From the NCBI RefSeq assembly GCF_007997215.1, contig NZ_VORW01000019.1, forward strand, positions 27,775 through 91,774: DNA of 64,000 bases, read 5' to 3'. A model generated the notes under the pieces. That model saw only the letters and a program-made list of their open reading frames with translations. It had not been told where the DNA came from and did no database searches. Position numbers and translations under genes: made by a program. This DNA is from Algoriphagus aquimarinus. Its GTDB lineage: Bacteria > Bacteroidota > Bacteroidia > Cytophagales > Cyclobacteriaceae. Position 1 is the stretch's first letter; each line of letters opens with the position of its first letter. Positions 52,837-60,992 of this stretch are shown here, in pieces.

Positions 52837-53633
52837 GAAGCACAATAAGCAAGTTGATCTTTTGCATATTGGCTTCCTTTGTTTGCAGCAGTTTGGAGAA
52901 GCAAGCAGCCTTCGGAATCACCCATAGCGGCTAAACAAATGCCTTTGTGAGCCATAGCTTCTATATGATTGGGGTTTTTCTTTAAGACTTTGTCAAAATC
53001 CTCAATTGCCCATGTTACATAACCTGCATTCATGTAAGCAAACCCACGGTTATAAATTCCTACCATATTATCAGGCTCTCGGTTTACATAAGAATTGAAG
53101 GAAGCAGCACAACCCAACGCATCTCCTTGGTAGGCTAGAGCCATTCCAGTATAGAAATAAACTTTTGTATGATCAGGATTCAACTCGGTAGCTCGTCTTA
53201 GAAACTCTTCTGCCGATTTGAATTTGCCCGTCATAATTCTCGTCCGTCCAAGTAGATATAAAATATCAAAATCATTGGAATCAAGGGATGCTGCACGAAG
53301 AAGTCTCAATTCAGCATTTTTGTAATCTTTTTGCTCGAACAATAGCTTTCCCAAACCAGCATAAGCCTGAGCATATTGATCGTCTATGGAGATAATCCGT
53401 TCGTAATCGGCTTTGGATTTCTCTAGTTCTCCGATTTCTTCATAACTCCGAGCCCGCATATGAAGTGCCTTGACATCAGTCACATGAAAGAAGAGGTATT
53501 GATTCAGGTCGGAGATGGCATCCTCGTACTTCTTATCATTAAAAAGATGCTCAATATTTTGAATGCTGCTTGAGCATGAGCTACTTGCAATAATTAATAA
53601 AAGAATAGTCAGGGTACGTAAAAGTCGTTTCAT
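52833..53633 (-). CDS. TPR lipoprotein
   Basis: 266 residues. A hydrophobic leader ends in SSSC (Cys about 20), predicting lipid anchoring. About six tetratricopeptide repeats span 30-245 (NPDHTKVYFYTGMALAYQGDALGCAASFNSYVNREP is one). It acts as a protein-binding scaffold in the periplasm or outer membrane. The partner is unknown. The C-terminus contains Cys residues in DSEGCLLLQTAAN and QLAYCAS, possibly a disulfide. It follows the his operon terminator in the same direction and converges on the ATP-grasp gene. Confidence 0.85.
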   Translation of the reverse strand: MKRLLRTLTILLLIIASSSCSSSIQNIEHLFNDKKYEDAISDLNQYLFFHVTDVKALHMRARSYEEIGELEKSKADYERIISIDDQYAQAYAGLGKLLFEQKDYKNAELRLLRAASLDSNDFDILYLLGRTRIMTGKFKSAEEFLRRATELNPDHTKVYFYTGMALAYQGDALGCAASFNSYVNREPDNMVGIYNRGFAYMNAGYVTWAIEDFDKVLKKNPNHIEAMAHKGICLAAMGDSEGCLLLQTAANKGSQYAKDQLAYCAS

Positions 53634-53649
53634 GACTAAATGAACAAAA

Positions 53650-53696
53650 AAATAAGGATTAGGAAAAATATTTCTTGTGAAATTTTCCTAATCCTT
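53650..53696 (-). terminator. Terminator of the his operon
   Basis: AAGGATTAGGAAAA (53654-53667) and TTTTCCTAATCCTT (53683-53696) form a 14-bp stem with a 15-nt loop. On the minus strand ATTTTTTTG follows. It lies 48 bp after the hisB stop. Confidence 0.85.
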
Positions 53697-53743
53697 TTAT
53701 TATTTCAATTACCGATAGTGAAATGGTCCTAATCTCTTGAAAA

Positions 53744-54841
53744 TTAGAGAACTCCCTTAGTACTTGGAAGTTGATTAATATTTCTAGGATCACGCATCAC
53801 TGCCATTTTGATGGCTCGTGCCAAAGCCTTGAACATAGCTTCAATTTTATGATGCTCGTTAGCGCCTTCAGCTTTGATATTCAGGTTGCATTTGGCAGTA
53901 TCTGAGAAGGATTTGAAGAAATGATAAAACATCTCTGTTGGCATATCACCAACTTTCTCACGCTTGAATTCTGCATCCCAAACGATCCAAGGTCTTCCTC
54001 CAAAATCAATTGCAACTTGTGCCAAAACATCATCCATCGGCAAAAGGAAGCCATAGCGATAAATACCTTTTTTATCTCCCAAAGCCTTCAAATAGGCTTC
54101 TCCTAGAGCTAGGGCTGTATCTTCAATCGTGTGGTGCTCGTCAATGTGAAGGTCACCATTTACCTTGATTTCCAGATCAGTGCTACCATGCTTGCCGAGT
54201 TGCTCCAGCATGTGGTCAAAGAAATGCAAGCCTGTTTTGATGTCACAATGCCCGTTTCCGTCAAGATTTAGCTTGATATAAATGTCTGTTTCAGAAGTCT
54301 TCCGACTTACTTCAGCAGAGCGGGGAGGCATTTTCAAAAACTCATAGATATCATCCCAATCTGTAGTGCTCAATGCTGCGCTTTCAGTAGGCTCACCAAT
54401 GAAGATAGCTTTCGCTCCTAGATTCTCAGCGAGCTTCACATCCGTCAATCGATCTCCAATCACATAGGAATTCGCAAGGTCATATTCTTCAGAAAAGTAA
54501 GCGGTCAGAAGCCCTGTATTTGGCTTTCTGGTTGGAGCATTTTCACTTTCGAAAGTCTTGTCTACGTGAATTTCCTTGAAGAAAATATTCTCCTGCTCCA
54601 GCGTTTTTAGCATTTTGAATTGTGCTGGCCAGAAGGTGCTTTCAGGAAAAGAATCCGTTCCCAAACCATCTTGGTTTGTCACCATCACCAATTCATAATT
54701 AGTTTCCTCAGCGATCTTGCGTAGGTTTGAAATTGCCTTTGGCAAAAACTCCAACTTCTCTAAGCTATCAACCTGAAAATCAGTAGGTGGTTCTTTGATG
54801 ATAGTCCCGTCACGGTCTATAAAAAGTACTTTCTTCTTCAT
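53744..54841 (-). CDS. hisB: Bifunctional histidinol-phosphatase / imidazoleglycerol-phosphate dehydratase
   Basis: 365 residues. The N-terminal HAD-type phosphatase (1-165) has LFIDRDGTIIKEP and TNQDGLGTDSFP, plus YVIGDRLTDVKLAENLGAKAIF, catalysing histidinol-phosphate to histidinol. The C-terminal dehydratase (about 185-365) has LHFFDHMLEQLGKHG, HIDEHHTIEDTALALGEA and EGANEHHKIEAMFKALARA with manganese-binding His and Glu. Steps 7 and 9 of histidine synthesis. Last gene of hisG-hisD-hisC-hisB, 3 bp after hisC. The downstream his genes (hisH, A, F, IE) are not in the window. Confidence 0.97.
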   Translation of the reverse strand: MKKKVLFIDRDGTIIKEPPTDFQVDSLEKLEFLPKAISNLRKIAEETNYELVMVTNQDGLGTDSFPESTFWPAQFKMLKTLEQENIFFKEIHVDKTFESENAPTRKPNTGLLTAYFSEEYDLANSYVIGDRLTDVKLAENLGAKAIFIGEPTESAALSTTDWDDIYEFLKMPPRSAEVSRKTSETDIYIKLNLDGNGHCDIKTGLHFFDHMLEQLGKHGSTDLEIKVNGDLHIDEHHTIEDTALALGEAYLKALGDKKGIYRYGFLLPMDDVLAQVAIDFGGRPWIVWDAEFKREKVGDMPTEMFYHFFKSFSDTAKCNLNIKAEGANEHHKIEAMFKALARAIKMAVMRDPRNINQLPSTKGVL

Positions 54842-54844
54842 GGT

Positions 54845-55912
54845 TTATAGGTTAAAGCTTTCTGTATAGATTTTCTTCAATGCTTGAATAAAGGCTTCAT
54901 TTTCAGATCTTGTTCCCACTGAGATCCTGAGGCAATCTTCGCACAATTGTACTTTGGAACGGTTTCTTACAATGATTTTTTCCTCTATCAGATCATCATA
55001 CACATGACTGGCATTCGGTATTTTCACCAAAAGGAAATTGGCGTGAGTAGGATGGATCTTCTGTATGTAATCCAGCTTCTCCAATTCGCCTTTCAGGAAG
55101 TCCTTTTCAGCAAGGATATCCTGCGTCATTTTGGCCACTTTCTCCTGATTTTGGATAGCAGCCAAGACTGTTTCCTGTGTCAAACCTGAGATATTATAAG
55201 GAGGCTTGATTCGGTTCAGAATCTTGATCATTTTCTTGGATGCAAAGGCCATTCCCAATCGCAAGGAAGCAAGGCCCCAAGCTTTGGAAAATGTCTGCAT
55301 CACCAAGAGATTTCCGTATTTACCCAGTTCAGTGGTGAAGCTCGGCTCGTCACTGAAATCAATGTAGGCTTCGTCTACGACTACCAATCCATTAAATTCC
55401 TGAAGCAAACGCAGAATATCGTCTCTCTTCACCTTATTCCCGCTAGGGTTATTTGGGGAACAGACGAAAATTATCTTGGTATGTGCATCAGTTGCTGCCA
55501 GAATTTTGTCTGGCTGAAGTTGGAAATCGGCAGTCAAAGGGACTTTTCGAGTTTCTACGTCATTAATATTAGCGCTCACTTCATACATCCCGTACGTAGG
55601 AGGTAGAAGAATCACATTATCAATTCCTGGATTACAGAAAGCACGGAAAAGCAAGTCAATCGCCTCATCCGAACCGTTTCCCAAGAAAATATGAGAAGGT
55701 TTTACGTCTTTGATTTTGGCAATCTCGGCTTTGAGTTCCAGCTGATATGGGTCTGGATATCTATTGTAATCCTGATCGGTAATAGAACCGTAAGGATTTT
55801 CATTTGCGTCCAAAAACACTCCTTCTTTCCCGGTATATTCATCTCGGGCAGAAGTGTATGGTTGCAAGTTGGCTATGTGTGGCCTAAGTAGTGGATCTAA
55901 GTCAAACTTCAT
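54845..55912 (-). CDS. hisC: Histidinol-phosphate aminotransferase
   Basis: 355 residues, fold type I PLP enzyme. LGNGSDEAIDLLFRAFC, FVCSPNNPSGNKV, VVDEAYIDFSD and QTFSKAWGLASLRLGMA (PLP Lys in FSKAWG) are the usual blocks, and LRISVGTRSENEAFIQAL has the carboxylate Arg. Converts imidazole-acetol phosphate to histidinol phosphate. Its ATG overlaps the hisD stop by 4 bp, and hisB follows after 3 bp. Confidence 0.97.
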   Translation of the reverse strand: MKFDLDPLLRPHIANLQPYTSARDEYTGKEGVFLDANENPYGSITDQDYNRYPDPYQLELKAEIAKIKDVKPSHIFLGNGSDEAIDLLFRAFCNPGIDNVILLPPTYGMYEVSANINDVETRKVPLTADFQLQPDKILAATDAHTKIIFVCSPNNPSGNKVKRDDILRLLQEFNGLVVVDEAYIDFSDEPSFTTELGKYGNLLVMQTFSKAWGLASLRLGMAFASKKMIKILNRIKPPYNISGLTQETVLAAIQNQEKVAKMTQDILAEKDFLKGELEKLDYIQKIHPTHANFLLVKIPNASHVYDDLIEEKIIVRNRSKVQLCEDCLRISVGTRSENEAFIQALKKIYTESFNL

Positions 55913-57204
55913 TTTTTCTGGTTTTTCAGATGTTTGAGTCTAATACTGACAGCATTTTTGTGAGCTTGGAGAAGTTCATTTTCAGCCATCACTTCTATTG
56001 TTGGTCCCAGATTTTTTAATCCTTCTGGGCTGATTTTCTGGTATGTCATTTTCTTCAAGAAGCTATCCAAAGACACTCCGCTGTAATTTCTGGCGTAGCC
56101 ATAAGTTGGCAGTGTATGGTTAGTTCCTGAAGCATAATCTCCTGCCGACTCAGGTGTATAATTTCCTACGAAAACAGAACCTGCATTATAGATTCCATCT
56201 ACAGCCTCATCTTCGTTGGATACACTGATTATCAAGTGTTCAGGAGCATAGTAGTTGATCAGTTCTAAGGCGGTTTCCATGTCGTCAATAATTACTGCCC
56301 GTGAATTTGATAAAGCCTTTTTCGCTAAATCCTTCCTAGGAAGCACATCAAGTTGAGCATCTATTTCCTTGATCACTCGCTGAGCGAATTTCTCAGAATC
56401 CGTCACCAAGATCACCTGGCTATCGACTCCATGCTCAGCTTGAGAAAGCAGATCTGCAGCTACAAAAGCTGGAATGGCAGTTTCATCTGCATACACTAGA
56501 ACTTCAGAAGGTCCAGCAGGCATATCTATAGCCACACCATATTTGGTGGCCGTTTGCTTGGCAGCAGTTACAAATTGATTTCCAGGACCAAAGATCTTAT
56601 CAACTTTTGGCACGCTTTCAGTTCCAAATGTCATCGCAGCGATAGCCTGAGCTCCGCCTACTTTCACGATTTTGGTGATACCAATCAAATTGGCTGTATA
56701 CAGAATCGCCGGGTGGATTTTCCCTTCCTTATTGGGTGGCGAGCAAAGCACAATTTCTTTACAACCAGCCAATACTGCTGGAATTCCCAGCATCAATACG
56801 GTACTGAATAGCGGCGCTGTTCCTCCGGGAATATACAGTCCTACCTTTTGGATAGGCACACTTTTTCTCCTGCAAATCACACCTGGCATCACTTCATCTA
56901 CTAATTCTGGAGTAGCCTGAGCCATGTGGAAACGCTCAATATTGGTTTTGGCCACATTGATAGCTGCTTTCAACTCTGGTGAAATGGCCGCTAATGCTGC
57001 TTGGATTTCTACTTCAGATGGAAATAGAGAGTCCAATTCCACATGATCGTATTCCATAGCGAATTTGAGCAGTGCCTTATCACCATTCCTTTTTACTTTA
57101 CGCAGAATCGGCTTTACGATCTTATTGATCTCCTTGGTTTTGAAAACTGGACGGGCCAGATGTTTCTTCCAAGTATCCTTAGCGGGGTTGTCAAGGATTT
57201 TCAT
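55909..57204 (-). CDS. hisD: Histidinol dehydrogenase
   Basis: 431 residues. Oxidises histidinol to histidine in two NAD-dependent steps with zinc. Motifs: RKSVPIQKVGLYIPGGTAPLFSTVLM, KVDKIFGPGNQFVTAAKQ, MPAGPSEVLVYADE, SQAEHGVDSQVILVTD with the catalytic His, and GTNHTLPTYGYARNYSGVS. 40 bp after hisG and overlapping hisC by 4 bp. Confidence 0.97.
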   Translation of the reverse strand: MKILDNPAKDTWKKHLARPVFKTKEINKIVKPILRKVKRNGDKALLKFAMEYDHVELDSLFPSEVEIQAALAAISPELKAAINVAKTNIERFHMAQATPELVDEVMPGVICRRKSVPIQKVGLYIPGGTAPLFSTVLMLGIPAVLAGCKEIVLCSPPNKEGKIHPAILYTANLIGITKIVKVGGAQAIAAMTFGTESVPKVDKIFGPGNQFVTAAKQTATKYGVAIDMPAGPSEVLVYADETAIPAFVAADLLSQAEHGVDSQVILVTDSEKFAQRVIKEIDAQLDVLPRKDLAKKALSNSRAVIIDDMETALELINYYAPEHLIISVSNEDEAVDGIYNAGSVFVGNYTPESAGDYASGTNHTLPTYGYARNYSGVSLDSFLKKMTYQKISPEGLKNLGPTIEVMAENELLQAHKNAVSIRLKHLKNQKK

Positions 57205-57243
57205 TTGTTACGTGTCTAATGTGGAAAATACTGCTTAGCGCAG

Positions 57244-58104
57244 TTATAGAATCATCTTTTCAATAGGTACCACGAGGATTCCCTCGGCGCCAGCTGCTCT
57301 CAATTCTTCAATGTTTTCCCAGAATTGATCCTCATTTAATACAGAGTGAACGGACGACCAACCTTCCTGCGCAAGTGGCAAAATAGTAGGGCTTCTCATT
57401 CCCGGAATCAAATTGATGATTTTGTCGATAGCTTCGTTTGGAGCGTTGAGCAAAACGTATTTACTGCTTTTACCTTTTTGTACGGCATTGATTCTGAAAA
57501 GTAATTTTTCAGCGATCTCTTTTTTCCAATCTGGAAGATTGTTGTGAGCTATCAAAACAGCTTCGGATTTGAAGATTTCCTCTACTTCCTTTAGGCCATT
57601 CATCATGAGTGTAGAGCCAGAGCTCACGATATCGCAGATACCTTCTGCCAAACCTATGCTAGGTGCGATCTCTACCGAACCGGAGATTTCGTGGATATCT
57701 GCATTGATGTTTTGGCTTTTCAGATAATCGCCAAGGATTTTAGGATAGGAGGTCGCAATGCTTTTCCCTTCGAAAAACTCTACTCCTGAGTACTCTTGAC
57801 CTTTAGATACTGCCAGGGAAAGTCGGCATTTGGAAAAGCCCAACGCCTTCATCGTAGTGACATTTTTGTCTTTTTCTACCACTTCATTTTGCCCTACAAT
57901 TCCTAAGTCAGCAACACCATCAGCTACATAGCCAGGTATATCGTCATCTCGAAGGAATAAGAATTCAATGGGGAAATTGGTGGATGTAGACTTGAGTTTG
58001 CCTGTTCCATTATAAAACTTGATGCCACATTCTTTGATGAGGCTAAGTGAATCTTCAGATAGTCTGCCGCTTTTCTGCACGGCAATACGGATTATTTGTT
58101 CCAT
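57244..58104 (-). CDS. hisG: ATP phosphoribosyltransferase, long form
   Basis: 286 residues. The first and feedback-controlled step of histidine synthesis: ATP plus PRPP. The RIAVQKSGRLSEDSLSLIKECGIKF opening, the phosphate loop GLAEGICDIVSSGSTLMMNGL, and a C-terminal regulatory domain (about 210-286: YVLLNAPNEAIDKIINLIPGMRSPTILPL) define the HisG long type that binds histidine without HisZ. First gene of the operon, preceded by the leader peptide and its promoter (58105-58323). Confidence 0.97.
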   Translation of the reverse strand: MEQIIRIAVQKSGRLSEDSLSLIKECGIKFYNGTGKLKSTSTNFPIEFLFLRDDDIPGYVADGVADLGIVGQNEVVEKDKNVTTMKALGFSKCRLSLAVSKGQEYSGVEFFEGKSIATSYPKILGDYLKSQNINADIHEISGSVEIAPSIGLAEGICDIVSSGSTLMMNGLKEVEEIFKSEAVLIAHNNLPDWKKEIAEKLLFRINAVQKGKSSKYVLLNAPNEAIDKIINLIPGMRSPTILPLAQEGWSSVHSVLNEDQFWENIEELRAAGAEGILVVPIEKMIL

Positions 58105-58200
58105 GGTCGTAAGTTACGCTAAGAAGTAAAAGGTTGTAATAAATGTTGGTGAAAAACGGAATCCCTATCATCGGCTTCACCGGGTGTGTAAAAATATTCC
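58105..58200 (-). promoter_or_regulatory. his operon leader between leader peptide stop and hisG
   Basis: After the leader stop, the RNA (minus strand) can form ATTCCT-CCTG-AGGAAT next to the stop codon. It also has GGTGAA with TTCACC, and GATGATAGG that can pair with the CCATCAT of the leader's last His codons. A T run occurs at 58152-58156. Competing pairings that involve the His codons are as expected for attenuation, but a single clear terminator stem was not found. Confidence 0.5.
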
Positions 58201-58284
58201 TCAGGAGGAATGATGGAAATGGTGCACCAAGTTGCCTTGATGTGCAGTTGCTAAAAAGTCAATATTTCTATTGTTGTTTTCCAT
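58201..58284 (-). CDS. Histidine operon leader peptide
   Basis: ATG at 58284, TGA at 58201-58203, 27 residues. The C-terminal half has five His in eleven positions (HQGNLVHHFHH, residues 15-25), far above chance. It lies 96 bp upstream of hisG and 9 nt after the -7 box of a full-consensus promoter. This is the arrangement of classical his attenuator peptides, where ribosome stalling at His codons reports charged tRNA-His. A longer in-frame extension to 58398 passes the promoter and is rejected. Translation is inferred, not shown. Confidence 0.75.
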   Translation of the reverse strand: MENNNRNIDFLATAHQGNLVHHFHHSS

Positions 58285-58293
58285 TATCGTTGG

Positions 58294-58323
58294 CAAAGAT
58301 AGGTGTGGATTAAGAAAATGCAA
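58294..58323 (-). promoter_or_regulatory. Predicted promoter of the his operon
   Basis: On the minus strand, TTG (58321-58323), a 19-nt spacer and TATCTTTG (58294-58301) match the Bacteroidota consensus at all fixed positions. The TSS would fall at about 58287-58289, so the leader peptide has a 5' UTR of only a few nt. The remaining stretch to 58485 is AT-rich with nothing else recognised. Confidence 0.7.
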
Positions 58324-58485
58324 ACGGAGAAGTGTTTTTTTGAAAGTCTTTTTTAACCACAAAGAATACCAAGGTTTGGTAAAATGGTTTGAGTTCACAG
58401 TTAATATTTAATACATTTTAATTTCTCAACAATGAAATCTATACAATACCTGCTGCGACTGAATACTTGAAGTTTGGATGAATTG

Positions 58486-59586
58486 TTATTCTCGGTCTAA
58501 GAATTTATCCAAAGTTTCCATGTCGCCAGCTAATGCTTTTCTTATGATCTGATTCCAGTCTGCTTGTTTTTCGCTATTCATACCATTTCGAGTTTGACTG
58601 TCATACAATTCCTGCAAGCGATTCATTTCTCTGTAGGCATCCAGATAGATGTCATTGAGTGTTGCTTCAAACAGAAATGGTTCCAGCTCCACATTTTCCA
58701 ATCTAATAATCATACGATTAGCCGCAATTCTAGTGAGGTCAAAATGTCTTTGCTCATGGTTATTGGCATATTCACTAGCGTCCTTTACCCACGATTGTTC
58801 GGGTAGCATGTATACCTTAACTGAAATGACCTGTACTATTTCTCCATTTTCAATATTGGCATTTCCTTCAATAGATATACTGCTGAAAATTGTTGCGTTG
58901 AAAGAACTTGTTGGGTTTGGTGTCTCCGTGAAATCTGCCCATGTCAAGGGTCTCTCTGGATCATAAAAAACAGTGTCTTTTGAGCTCTCTCTAATTGGAT
59001 CGTTTATATTCAACCTTACTTTTTTTACCAAAGACCTATTGGTTAGGTATTGGGTACTAAGCCAAGAATCGAAGTATTCCCAGCTACTTTCAAACAATTT
59101 GTGGATGGAAGATTCCACATAATGCATCTGTGTGCCCGGTCTTCCATATTGAACTTTACTAGTGAAATCGACCAAATGAACAGGTTCGTTTTCTCCAATT
59201 AGAAAGAAACCTAAACTCAATTGTATATCACCTCTATATCCTTTGAAATCAGGATGGTAGATTTCCTTAAGATCCAGCTTATAAACTTTCACCAGAAACT
59301 TATAATAAGGGTTTTTGGTAGAGTTGATTCTCGCATTGTAAAACGCTAGAACCTCCTGAGGTAGGTTGTCTGCGAAGCTGGCGGGATGTTTATTCCGCTG
59401 AGGATCATAGATCTGACCTATTGACTTTTGTGCGCGGGAATCTATGACTTGCTTAAATGTGTAATCTCTTGTCTGAGGAGTATTTCCATCAGACTTAAGC
59501 TTCAAGATTACATCTTGCCCAAAGGAATGGCCGGTGCAAAGAAATAGAAGTAATGATAGATAAGCTGATGACAGAATTCGAGTCAT
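58486..59586 (-). CDS. Secreted DUF922-like protein with HExxH metalloprotease motif
   Basis: 366 residues from the ATG at 59586, which begins a signal peptide (ILSSAYLSLLLFLCTGHSFGQ); the upstream ATG at 59652 lengthens it without a signal. The region around 220-320 (PLTWADFTETPNPTSSFNATIFSSI, then YANNHEQRHFDLTRIAANRM) matches the DUF922 pattern, including HExxH (HEQRH), suggesting a zinc peptidase. The N-terminal half is not recognised. No pathway context: his operon upstream on the other side, esterases behind. Confidence 0.75.
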   Translation of the reverse strand: MTRILSSAYLSLLLFLCTGHSFGQDVILKLKSDGNTPQTRDYTFKQVIDSRAQKSIGQIYDPQRNKHPASFADNLPQEVLAFYNARINSTKNPYYKFLVKVYKLDLKEIYHPDFKGYRGDIQLSLGFFLIGENEPVHLVDFTSKVQYGRPGTQMHYVESSIHKLFESSWEYFDSWLSTQYLTNRSLVKKVRLNINDPIRESSKDTVFYDPERPLTWADFTETPNPTSSFNATIFSSISIEGNANIENGEIVQVISVKVYMLPEQSWVKDASEYANNHEQRHFDLTRIAANRMIIRLENVELEPFLFEATLNDIYLDAYREMNRLQELYDSQTRNGMNSEKQADWNQIIRKALAGDMETLDKFLDRE

Positions 59587-59758
59587 TGGGGAATAGAGCA
59601 AGGAAATAGAAACTTCAAGGATGACTTGACTATTCACGAAACTAATCAACAATTGGTTATCGTAGCATTGTCTTATACAAGAGAATGACTAGGTGAATTG
59701 GATGTTTTGGACTTTTGAAGTTCGTCGAATTAGTTTTGAGGGAATAAATGAGAATGGC

Positions 59759-59791
59759 AAAAAAAAGAAGTGTAGCCAAAGACTACACTTC
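59759..59791 (-). terminator. Terminator after the tandem esterase genes
   Basis: GAAGTGTAG and CTACACTTC form a 9-bp stem with a 7-nt loop, followed on the minus strand by eight T. It is 24 bp after the stop of the second esterase. Confidence 0.85.
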
Positions 59792-59814
59792 AATTATATT
59801 CATTCAATACTTCT

Positions 59815-60975
59815 TTACTTGAAAAGTTGAGGAGCAAAAATCACGAGATAATCTCTCCAATTTGCCCAAGTATGTCCTCCATCACTTTCATGATATTCAT
59901 GTTCGAAATCTGTTTTATCTAATATAGAAAGTAGTCTTTTGTTTGACTCCATTACAAAATCGTCTTTGCCGCAACCAATCCAATACTTAGTAACACCGCT
60001 AGCTTTCAAAGCCGCAAATTTTTTCTCCAGCTCAGCCATGTCTGCGTTTGCATCAAAAATCCCGCTACTAAAAACTCCGATATAACCAAAAGTTCCAGGG
60101 TATTCAGTAGATGCTGTAATTGTATGTGCACCGCCCATAGAAAGCCCTGCAAGCGCTCTGTTTTCTTTATTTGCCTTCACTCTGTAGTTCTTTTCAATGT
60201 AAGGCATCACATCTTTCACTAGGCTCTTTTCAAATTGACCCTGAAATTTTGCATAGGTCTCTCGGGTAGGAGCTGCAGCTCCTGGGATAGTTCGGAGTGT
60301 GCTCGTTTGCCATGCATTTCCATTAGTCATGACGATAATCATTGGCTTAGCTTTTCCCTCAGCGATCAGGTTATCCAAGATATCATTTGCTTTACCTAAT
60401 GCCGACCATGCATCTTCATCTCCTCCTGCTCCATGTAGGAGATATAGCACAGGATAAGTTTCATTTCCAGAATCATATCCGGGAGGAGTATAGACATACA
60501 TTCTTCTGTAGCTGTCTAGTGATGGAGATTGGTACCAAACCTTTGAAAGGGAGCCATGCGCAACCTCATTCAATTCAAAAACTTCCGCACTTTCTCCTGG
60601 AACTATCAGTAAACTCGCATATCGAGTACCATCCCTCAAAGCTTGGGGATTAGTTGGGTCAATGGCAGAGACTCCATCTATGATAAAATTGTAATGGTAC
60701 ATAGAAGACTTCAAAGGATCGATAGTAGCCGTCCATACTCCATTCTCCTCTTTTTTAAGAGGTAAGGTTTCTCCGAAACCCATCCAGCTTCCATTAATAG
60801 CTACAGCATTTGCAGTGGGAGAAAAGATTCGAAAGCTGACTGAGTTATTAGGACTCACTTCAGGCGAAACCACCTTTGGTGCTTGCATCGCACTGATTTC
60901 TTGCGCTTGGGCGATTGTCGCTCCGCAAAGTAAAACCAAAGCTAGTATTGCAGATTTTAACTTAATAAGTTTCAT
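59815..60975 (-). CDS. Secreted CE1-type esterase with N-terminal E-set/CBM48-like domain (copy 2)
   Basis: 386 residues. Signal peptide ends at AQAQ. An early-set domain (about 35-125: VSFRIFSPTANAVAINGSWMG, GVWTATIDPLKSSMYHYNFIIDG) precedes an esterase-D/feruloyl-esterase type hydrolase: PVLYLLHGAGGDEDAW, Ser in GLSMGGAHT, Asp in GCGKDDFVMES, His in SDGGHTWANWRDYL. Such enzymes release acyl groups from plant or other polysaccharides in the periplasm or outside. 17 bp after its paralogue in the same unit. Substrate unknown. Confidence 0.88.
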   Translation of the reverse strand: MKLIKLKSAILALVLLCGATIAQAQEISAMQAPKVVSPEVSPNNSVSFRIFSPTANAVAINGSWMGFGETLPLKKEENGVWTATIDPLKSSMYHYNFIIDGVSAIDPTNPQALRDGTRYASLLIVPGESAEVFELNEVAHGSLSKVWYQSPSLDSYRRMYVYTPPGYDSGNETYPVLYLLHGAGGDEDAWSALGKANDILDNLIAEGKAKPMIIVMTNGNAWQTSTLRTIPGAAAPTRETYAKFQGQFEKSLVKDVMPYIEKNYRVKANKENRALAGLSMGGAHTITASTEYPGTFGYIGVFSSGIFDANADMAELEKKFAALKASGVTKYWIGCGKDDFVMESNKRLLSILDKTDFEHEYHESDGGHTWANWRDYLVIFAPQLFK

Positions 60976-60992
60976 GTTTTTTGGTTTTAAGG

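Noticed and set aside
58201..58398. 65-residue ORF containing the His run
   Set aside because: Its first 38 codons run across the predicted promoter; the leader peptide from 58284 explains the conserved part.
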